Positions 56,811-64,000 of a DNA stretch of 64,000 bases are shown here, in pieces. The notes below the pieces were generated by a model. The model saw nothing but the letters and a program-made list of their open reading frames with translations, was not told the origin of the DNA and did not search any database. The stretch is from the NCBI RefSeq assembly GCF_002288925.2, contig NW_022098001.1:8901996-8965995 (forward strand), read 5' to 3'. Within the stretch, counting starts at the first letter, position 1. Each line of letters starts with the position of its first letter. The DNA is from Delphinapterus leucas (lineage: Eukaryota > Chordata > Mammalia > Artiodactyla > Monodontidae). The translations under genes were made by a program, and so were the position numbers.

Positions 56811-57515
56811 CCCCATGTGCCACCCTTGCAATGTGACATATTGAAAATTTTACAACCTAGGAACTAAGACAATCAAGAGTTGGCCACCTACGGCTTCTAA
56901 GGAGCAGATAATAGAATCTGCTCACTCACCATTGCTGTCTTAGTAACACACGCCATATCACAGCACTGGTCCGCATTAGCATTCTTGGAGTTTTTACTTT
57001 GTTTGCTTTAAAATTTATTGTCTGTGCTGTTATTCATTATCCCCAGGCCTCACTGATGTGTACCAGCTCCAGGGGAAATAAAAGCCAAACATTTGCAAAC
57101 ATCTTCCCTGAGCACAAATGCATTTCAGAGCTTCGAGCTCAGCATCAGTCTTGTGATATTAACCTTTGGATAAGTTCTCAGGATCCCATTTAGACACATT
57201 TGCCTTAATGATACTGTTAATGGAAAACTGGACCAGACTTGGGGTTACAGGCCTTGACACCTCCACCCCCATTCCAGCTGAGGCTGGTTCCTCCTCTACC
57301 AAGGTACCAGAGAAGTCAACTTAGGGGAGCACTGGATATTTATTGGGTGTCCTGTGGAATAATGTGCACTTTTGGCTTAGAGGTGGGGGAGGGGCGAAGG
57401 GAGGATCCAATGTGGCGCCTCCAGAAACTATAGTGGTCCATGGGAATTTGTCCAGCTGGAGGTAGCCATCTGCCTTAGGCGACACTCACCAATTTTTTTT
57501 GTCACCTTAGGCTCT
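56811..57515. other. Non-coding sequence, nothing recognised
   Basis: No exon or named repeat was seen. Confidence 0.4.
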
Positions 57516-57527
57516 CTTTTCTCTTTC

Positions 57528-57738
57528 CTTTTTTTTTCTGTTTTTGTGATACGCAGACCTCTCACTGCTGTGGCCTCTCCCGTTGCGGAGCACAGGCTCC
57601 AGACGCGCAGGCCCAGCGGCCATGGCTCACGGGCCCAGCCGCTCCGTGGCACGTGGGATCTTCCCGGGCCGGGGCACGAACCCGTGTCCCCTGCATCGGC
57701 AGGCGGACTCTCAACCACTGCGCCACCAGGGAAGCCCC
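57528..57738 (-). mobile_element. CHR-type SINE, compact form
   Basis: The minus strand starts 'gggcttccctggtggcgcag' and ends at a T-rich tail (57528-57546). A perfect 12-bp duplication 'cttttctctttc' lies at 57516-57527 and 57739-57750. Confidence 0.93.
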
Positions 57739-57750
57739 CTTTTCTCTTTC

Positions 57751-58350
57751 TAACTGTTCCAAGTGTGAGTGCATCCCAGCCGGGGCCTGCCTTTGCTGCT
57801 AATCCGCTGACTGACCTCTGCTCGTCCTGGCACCCATCCCTCACTGTCTCAGGGCTTAAGAACTTGCTGGCACTCTTCGGTGCGTGACTTTGGTAACCAC
57901 ACCCCACCTTTCCAGGTTCCGCCCTCTCCACCTCGACTGCCCCCTGCGTGTATCTGTGCCTGAATTCCCCGTGAGAACCTCCCGATGCTGCCCCTCCCCC
58001 AGCCCGGCCCTCAGGGGAGCCAGCGCCAGGGCTGCAAGCGGACACCTGAGGGCGTGGACATCGCTAGAAGCCACCCTCCTCCCCCTCCTCAGTCTGCAGG
58101 GGGATTAGTTCTAGCCCCAAACCGCCTGTTACTGTCCTCTTCCTGCCCCACAGCCAGGGGCCTCCTGTGCGTGCTGCCTGACCTTGGAGCCTGCACAGGT
58201 AATGAGGGTCACTCCCACCTCAGAATCCTCTTTCGTGCTGTTTTTCCCAGCCTGGAATTCCTGATCTGTCCCTTTCTCCCCGCCTCCTCCAGAGAGCCCC
58301 CTTTGATGAGCTCACCGAGATTTCTTGAGTTCTACCTCCGTTCGGGTAGC
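57751..58350. other. GC-rich non-coding sequence, nothing recognised
   Basis: A 205-codon minus frame spans 57428-58045 but runs straight through the SINE at 57528-57738, so it is not a gene. Confidence 0.45.
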
Positions 58351-58448
58351 TATTGCTGAAACCACACAACTCAGATGGCACTCGAACCCAGCCAAAACCC
58401 AGACTGGGACTTGAACCCATGGGCTGGGACTTGAACACACTGTCTTTT

Positions 58449-58646
58449 TTGTTTTTTTAAATTTGTTAACATCTTTATTGGAGTATAATTGCTTTACAAT
58501 GGTGTGTTAGTTTCTGCTGTATAACAAAGTGAATCAGCTATACATATACATATATCCCCATATCCCCTCCCTCTTGCGTCTCCCTCCCACCCTCCCTATC
58601 CCACCCCTCTAGGTGGTCACAAAGCACGGAGCTGATCTCCCAGGAT
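58449..58646 (-). mobile_element. Truncated L1 3' end inside LTR copy A
   Basis: It is nearly identical in style to the 3' UTR of the long L1 (2917-3100), including 'attggagtataattgcttta' and the G-run tract. The 13-bp duplication 'cacactgtctttt' lies at 58436-58448 and 58647-58659. Confidence 0.92.
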
Positions 58647-59143
58647 CACACTGTCTTTTAATTGAAATCGCACACCTGGTCTCAGGAGTTAATGAAGCTC
58701 AGGTTCTTTATGTGTCAGTGCAGAAGGAGTTCAGTGAGAGGCAAAGTGATAGGTAAGAAGAGGATTTATTTAGAGAGATACGCAGTCCATAGAATGCAGT
58801 CTGTTTCAAAAGGCAAGACCAGCCCTGAAATATGGCGTGTTTAGTTTTAACGGGCTGGGTAATTTCATAGGCTAATGAGTGGGAGGATTATTCTAACTAT
58901 TTCAGGGAAGGGGCAGGGATTTCCAGGAATCAGGCCACTGCCCATTTTTTGGCCTTTACGGTCGGCCTCTGAACTGTCGTGCTGCTGGTGGGTGTGTCGT
59001 TCAGCATATGCTACTGTATTACAGTGAGGGTATAATGAGGCTCAAGGTCCACGGGAAGTTGAGCCTTCTGGCATCTTCGGGCTAATTGGTTCTAACCAGT
59101 TTATGTCGTATCCACAATGGCTTGTTTTAAAAGTTCTGCCCTG

Positions 59144-59347
59144 GGGCTTCCCTGGTGGCGCAGTGGTTGAGAGTCCGCCTGCCGATGCAGGGGACATGGG
59201 TTCATGCCCCGGTCCGGGAAGATCCCACGTGCCGCGGAGCGGCTGGGCCCGTGAGCCATGGCCGCTGGGCCTGCGCGTCTGGAGCCTGTGCTCCGCAACG
59301 GGAGAGGCCACGGCAGTGAGAGGCCCGCGTACCGCGAGAAAAAAAAA
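59144..59347 (+). mobile_element. CHR-type SINE, compact form, inside LTR copy A
   Basis: It starts 'gggcttccctggtggcgcag' and ends in an A-run. A perfect 15-bp duplication 'aaaagttctgccctg' lies at 59129-59143 and 59348-59362. The CpG-rich body is well preserved. Confidence 0.94.
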
Positions 59348-59628
59348 AAAAGTTCTGCCCTGCCCCCTTCCCTCCTGTTTCATTACCAGGCCCAGGTGAG
59401 CAGGCCTTAAGCAGAATCCTCTACTGGGGCAAAAACTCTAGATTTTCTGCAGGAAGAAACTACTGGAATTATATCAGAGACAATCAACTGCCCCTCCCTG
59501 TTAGTTAACAGAAGCTTTCAGCCACAAAAGGGTGGAAAGCACACCTTGCCTTGGTGGAGAGAGTAGAAATACCAGGTGAATCCACTCTCTAGTGACTGGT
59601 CAAAAAGGGGTAATCCCTCCCTTTGTCT

Positions 59629-59842
59629 TGTGGCTGTGGTTGCAGCCTCAGTGAAACTGCGCTGCAGATGGGACTCGAACACAGCCTTCCAACTGAAACC
59701 GCACAACTTGTCGCAGGACTTAATGAAGCTCAGGTTCTTCATGGCTCGGCACAGAAGGAATTCAGCAAGAGGCAAAGTGTTAGGTAAGAAGTAAATTTAT
59801 TAATATCATATGCTTTGTAAAGGGGTTGTGGGAAAATGAGAG
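59629..59842 (-). mobile_element. Partial LTR copy C (U5-R side only)
   Basis: The stretch around 59715-59800 aligns with 58686-58770 of copy A: 'acttaatgaagctcaggttc' and 'gaggcaaagtg' are shared, and a reversed poly(A) signal lies at about 59797. It stops at 59842, where the oppositely oriented middle LTR begins. Its remaining U3 side was not found. Confidence 0.55.
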
Positions 59843-60371
59843 TGAGACAGGAAGGGGGCAGGGCACAACCTTTAAAAGAATGACCTAGCCGACAACATGA
59901 CATAAGCTGGTTGGAACGAACTAGGTCCAAGATGGCGGACAAGTCGACCTCCAGTAGACGTTGAGCCTCAGTATACGCTCGTTGTAATACGTTAGCACGC
60001 TAAATGACACACCTGCAGGCACCGTGACAGTTCTGAGGCCAACCAGGGAAGGCCAACAAATGGGTGGGGCCCAATTCCCAGAAATCCCCACCCCTCCAAA
60101 CCTCCTACGCATTAGCCTAATTAGGGTAAATTACCCGGCCCTATAAAAACCGACAACCCCCATACCCCCGCTCTCTTGGCTTCTTGCCTCTCTCACGTTC
60201 TGAGATGGCCCACGCTCTGTCTGTGGAGTGTGTTTCTCCCTGAATAAACCTTCTTTCTCTTTCCTATGGCTCACCCTCAAATGCTTTCGTGTGCAAAGCC
60301 AAGAACCCAGACTCGAAGGCCATCCTAGGGACTTGGACCTGACCCGGGATGTGCCCATCCTGCCCACCCCA
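59843..60371 (+). mobile_element. Endogenous retroviral LTR, middle copy, plus orientation
   Basis: This 529-bp LTR starts 'tgagacagg' and ends '...cccca'. It has a TATA box (TATAAAA, 60142-60148) and a poly(A) signal (AATAAA, 60243-60248), spaced as in U3-R-U5. An 'aagatggcgg' motif (59929-59938) resembles a YY1 site. Its reverse complement aligns with copies A and B. The exact right end is uncertain; 60384 is an alternative. No primer-binding site or coding region follows it. Confidence 0.75.
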
Positions 60372-60862
60372 CTCTCTCTCCTGCAACGAGAGAATGGTCA
60401 TGTCCCAGGTCTCAGGCGAGTTCCTGGGACGGACGCCAAGTGAGGGGCCTTGGCTTTGAGTGGGAGAGAATTCAAGAGTGAGCCATAGTAAAGCGAAAGC
60501 AGAGATCCACATTCCACAACAGAATGCAGCCCATTTCAAAAGGCGAGGGCAGCCCTGAAATACGGAGTGGTTAGTTTTAACGGGCTGGGGAATTTCATAG
60601 GCTGAGTGGGAGGATTATTCCAACTATTTTGGGGAAGGGGCGGGAACTTCCAGGAATCAGGCCACTGCCCACTTTTTGGCCTCTTATGGTTGGCCTCGGA
60701 ACTGTCATGGTGCCAGTGGATGTGTCATTTAGCATATGCTAATGCATTACAATAAGTGTATAATGAGGCTCAAGGTCCACTGGAAGTCGAATCCTCCACC
60801 ACCTTGGAGCTATTGGTTTTAACCAGTTTATGTTGTATCCTCAATAGCTATGTCATTCTTTT

Positions 60863-61921
60863 CTTTTTTAAAAAATTTTATTGAAGTGTAGTTGATTTAC
60901 AGTGTTGTATTCATTTTTGCTGTACAGCAAAGCGATTCAGTTATACATGTACATATTCTTTTTCCTATTCTTTTCCATTATGGTTTATCACAGGATATTG
61001 AATGTAGTTCCCTGTGCTAGACAGTAGGACCTAGTTGTTTATCCATTCCGTATATACTAGTTTGCATCTGCTAATCCCAAACTCCCAATCCTTCCCCCCC
61101 CGCATGGCAACCACAAGCCTGTTCTCTACACAGTAAGTCCCCTACATATGAACAAGTTCCATTCTGAGAGTGCGTTCATATGTCCAATTTGTTCGTAAGT
61201 CCAACGAAGTTCACCTAGGTACCCAACTAACACAATCGGCTGTATAGCACTGTAGCATTTTTAACCTTACAGAACTGTACCTTGAAAACTACAGTAGTCC
61301 AGTACAACAGCTGGCCTACAGGGGCTGGCATCGAGAGAACAGGTAAGAAGAGTTACTGACTGGAGGAGGGAGAGGAGGTGGGAGGTGGTAGAGCTGAAGG
61401 ATCATCAGCAAGAAGATGGAGGGCAAGCTGCAGTTTCACTCACACCTGACGTAGATGGCACAGGTTCTGGTTCCTTGATGGAACAAGATGCATGTTCGCA
61501 TCTTTGAAAGTTCGCAACTTGAAGGTTCGTATGTAGGGGACTTACTGTATCTGTGAGTCTGTTTCTGTTTTGTAGATATGTTCCTTTGTGTCATATTTTA
61601 GATTACACAAATAAGGGATATCATATGGTATTTGTCTTTTTCTTACTTCGCTTAGTATGATAATCTCTAGGTCCATCCATGTTGCTGCAAACGGCGTTAT
61701 TTCATTCATTTTTATGGCTGAGTAATGTTCCATTGTATGTATATACACCACATCTTCTTTATCCATTTATCTGTTGATGGACATTTAGGTTGTTTCCATG
61801 TTTTGGGTATTGTAAATAGTGCTGCTATGGACATAAGGGTGCATGTATCTTTTTGAATTATAGTTTTGTCTGGATATATGCCCAGGAATGGGATTGCTGG
61901 ATCATATGGCAACTCTATTTT
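60863..61921 (-). mobile_element. Truncated L1 inside LTR copy B, itself split by a MITE
   Basis: Reversed L1 3' UTR and the end of ORF2 are readable. ORF2 pieces (61542-61912) include MPYDPAIPFLGIYPDK and [18 protein letters not shown]. The target-site duplication is 18 bp with two mismatches: 'tagctatgtcattctttt' at 60845-60862 and 'tagttatgtcatcctttt' at 61922-61939. A MITE occupies 61131-61547. Confidence 0.9.
61131..61547. mobile_element. Tc1/mariner (Tigger-like) MITE inside an L1 inside an LTR
   Basis: The 417-bp element has well-matched inverted ends: 'cagtaagtcccctacatatg' on the left, and the same motif with one change read inward from the right end at 61547. TA follows on the right (61548-61549). 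The left flank is 'ca', probably a mutated TA, since the L1 sequence continues on both sides. It has no transposase frame. Confidence 0.88.
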
Positions 61922-62024
61922 TAGTTATGTCATCCTTTTAAATGTTGTGCCCTGCCCCCTTCCCTCCTGTCTCATTAAGAGGTTTGGGTGAAATTTTTAT
62001 TCCAGTTGCCTCCAGAGGTGAAAG

Positions 62025-62190
62025 TGTCTCTGGGTGTGGTCCTTGGACCACCTGCCTCAGAACCACCAGTGGCTGTAGTTAAAAATGCAGATTCCTGGTC
62101 TCCTTCCCTAAGACCTGGTGAACCAGAACCTCTGAAGGTGCGGCCCTGGGAATCTGCATCTGTGTTAGGCATTGTCTTAGCTTGGCATGC
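62025..62190. mobile_element. hAT-type MITE fragment
   Basis: 'ggtccttggaccacctgcct', 'cagaaccaccagtggctg', 'aatgcagattcctggtctcc' and 'ctgggaatctgcatctgtg' follow the MER5-like layout. Confidence 0.65.
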
Positions 62191-62349
62191 TGTCACCTTG
62201 GCCCTTCCACCCCAAGTAACTTGCAGCACCCCCTGGGATCCAAGGGGCCTCCTGTTTCAGTAGCTGAGAACTGGTAGACCCACCTTAAAGCTCCAGGCCA
62301 AGATTCACCTCTGGCTTTGGCATATCATCCTACACCATCTTACCTAAGT

Positions 62350-62470
62350 GAGCAATCTATAAATATTTGCTGAACTGACCTAGGACCCTTGAGGGCAGGG
62401 TCTTGTCTCCTCTATTTCTTTGGGGTCACCTCCTGGCACATAGTAAGTACTCACTCTATCCCTGACAGTA
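62350..62470 (+). mobile_element. L2 3' end fragment
   Basis: 'cttgagggcagggtcttgtc' and 'cctggcacatagtaagtact' are the typical forward end of L2. Confidence 0.65.
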
Positions 62471-63390
62471 GGTTGATTGATGAGGTCACAGATCCAGGAC
62501 ACACCTGCAAAAAGACATGGAAGAGGAGACAGTAGCTTTAATTAATGCTGCCCTCTCCACTCCTTGGGATCTTTCTAGAGGAAGAGGAAGCTGTGTTGTT
62601 CATGCTCACAATCCACAGATTTGCAACTGGGCAGAGACTCTTGGTATGAGTCAGGAAAGGCAGACGTCAGCACAGGTGTGTTTTCTAAGAAAGAGCCAAT
62701 ACTGGTGAGTGAATGAAGTTGACCTCGAGTGTCTTGACAATGGCTTGGCCAGACTGAACTTGTGTACACAGTTTTGGTTTTTGTTCTCTGGGATCAGGGC
62801 CATGTTGACATTCCTTGGTGTGCTTCCTGGGTCTCAGCTTAAAGGGGGAAGACAGAGCCTTGAGATATGCAGGGAGGGAGCCTACCAGTCATGGACATGC
62901 CTGCAAGAACACTTGAACTTTTATGGGTAAAACAAGTTTGCTCTTAAGCTAAAGACCAAAAGGAAGTTGGAGAAAGCTTAAGTGAGCCCTCAGACAACAT
63001 GCTAAGAGATAACCAAAGGTGAATGGACTCTTGTTGTAGCTAGAAAATGCACATAAACACACATGGGACCAAGTGGGAATTATTGGCTCATAAGGATTGT
63101 TCAGGCTTGTGGAAAGCAAATTACCTTTATTAGCAAGTATTTACAGAGCAATATTACAGACTAGCCTCTCTGCTGGGATACAAGAGGTATTCAGAACAGC
63201 CCCTACCTCAAGGGATTTACAATCTGGATGGAGAGCTAAACTCTCTGGAGAGAACTACACAAAGGACCTCAAAAGTAAGCATGCCTGCCTAAATGGCCAG
63301 GAAAATTCTTGAAGGGACAGATTCTGGGTCTTACGTTGAATCCTGAATCTTTAATTTTTTAGTATCTTAAATGCTTATATAGATCACCTC
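62471..63390. other. Non-coding sequence, nothing recognised
   Basis: Only sub-75-codon frames without domains. A weak L2-like tip may lie near 63130-63200. Confidence 0.35.
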
Positions 63391-63394
63391 TACT

Positions 63395-63790
63395 TGTCTT
63401 AGGCTACATAATTGCAAGCAACAGAAACAAACTCTAGTTCAAGAAGAAAAGAAATGTAGAAAAGTATAGTTGGGGACTAGGCTGATAAAATCGGCAGAAA
63501 CCACAAGAGGCTGGAGAGTGGGAAGTACAACTGTGTAACCCTATAGGAACAACCTGGTAAGGACACCACTGTCACCACTGCAAGGCTAGGATTCTAGGGC
63601 TTCCAATTCTAAGTCATGCCCACATTCTAGCTGCAAGGGAGGCTGCAAGGTTCTGATTTTTAGTGGGAGGTGGGTACTCATGCATGAGATGGGGAATTCC
63701 CCAAACATTGGAAGGGGGTTCAGCTGCAGGGCAGCCAAAACAAATGACAGATGCTCACCACACCTTCCATATCTAGTACAGGAACAGAAA
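63395..63790. mobile_element. Old unclassified interspersed repeat, copy 4
   Basis: 'ataattgcaagcaacagaaa', 'caagaggctggagagtggg' and 'ctagctgcaagggaggctgc' resemble the copies at 26510-27030 and 56405-56810. The remaining 200 bp to the window end show nothing named. Confidence 0.4.
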
Positions 63791-64000
63791 GAAGTATGAA
63801 TGTGAAAGAATAAACATTTCCAGTTTTAAAAAAAGGAATACTGCAGAACAGGAATCGTGCAGGTTACCAATGCAATAAGATTCTGCTCAGCGGGAGTTGG
63901 GAAAGTCTTAGTAGGAAGGGGAACCTTAAAGAGTTTGGAGGAATGGAATAAATGGAGAAGAGGTAGGGAGGGTTCCCAGGCTGGGAAACCATCCAGAGGT

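Larger units (their letters stand above)
58354..59382 (-). mobile_element. Endogenous retroviral LTR, copy A (interrupted)
   Basis: This solo-type LTR reads right to left. A reversed poly(A) signal (TTTATT) lies at 58763-58768, with U5-like sequence to its left and U3 to its right. It aligns along its length with copy B and with the reverse of the middle LTR. It ends at the right in 'tttca' (59382), next to 'ttacc'. An L1 piece (58449-58646) and a SINE (59144-59347) interrupt it. Without them and their duplications it is about 600 bp. The left end is approximate. Confidence 0.7.
60382..61974 (-). mobile_element. Endogenous retroviral LTR, copy B (interrupted)
   Basis: It starts 'tgcaacgag' at 60382 and ends in 'tctca' at 61974. 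Without an inserted L1 (60863-61921 and its duplication) it is about 516 bp, close to the middle copy. It is in the same orientation as copy A and opposite to the middle LTR. Only about 10 bp (CT-rich) separate the U5 ends of the two LTRs. Confidence 0.72.

Noticed and set aside
57428..58045. 205-codon frame on the minus strand
   Set aside because: It reads straight through a SINE with a clean target-site duplication (57528-57738), and the flanking parts have no protein-like pattern.
58354..61974. Possible complete endogenous provirus between LTR copies A and B
   Set aside because: The sequence between the LTRs is about 1 kb and is itself mostly another LTR. No gag, pol or env-like frame or primer-binding site was seen.

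Overview
The window is mammalian nuclear DNA, very probably from a cetacean. The main evidence is about sixteen tRNA-derived SINEs of the CHR type. Their heads read like 'ggcttccctggtggcgcag' and several are flanked by clear target-site duplications. No ruminant-type Bov-A or BovB repeats were noticed, which fits a whale, dolphin or close relative better than a cow. Base composition, long introns, MIR/L2 fossils and microsatellites are ordinary for a mammal.

One protein gene is present: ANKRD46 on the + strand. Its three coding exons (15322-15632, 16806-16964, 22340-22556) join without a break into a 228-residue protein with about four ankyrin repeats and one C-terminal membrane helix. A 3' UTR runs to an AATAAA at 24354. 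The first 15.3 kb is probably the 5' non-coding part of the gene, mostly intron. A 101-bp segment at 12421-12521 has splice sites on both sides and may be an upstream non-coding exon. No CpG-island promoter for the gene was found, so it probably lies upstream of the window. About 40 kb downstream of the gene (24.4-64 kb) I see no coding gene, only interspersed repeats and unique sequence.

The 5' part is dominated by a near full-length L1 in the minus orientation (2917-8849). It has a perfect 15-bp target-site duplication, recognisable ORF1 and ORF2 and a GC-rich 5' UTR. Frameshifts and stop codons have broken its ORFs. Intron 2 carries an older L1 split by a SINE, a second SINE, a Tc1/mariner-type MITE with TA flanks, and a short open exon-like segment ending in AATAAA plus an A-run (21048-21244).

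Downstream come a MITE with a SINE inside it and another at its edge (25.1-26.0 kb), hAT-type MITEs, L1 3' ends and a long L2-like element interrupted by two back-to-back SINEs (36.5-38.5 kb). A probable solo LTR lies at 46.7-47.2 kb. At 58.35-61.97 kb at least three related retroviral LTRs lie in opposite orientations and have been invaded by two L1 3' ends, a SINE and a MITE. No retroviral coding region was found there.

I found no CRISPR array, operon, RNA gene or obviously new multi-gene system. The items most worth checking are the possible alternative last exon of ANKRD46, the inverted LTR cluster with its layered insertions, and the non-coding exon candidates.
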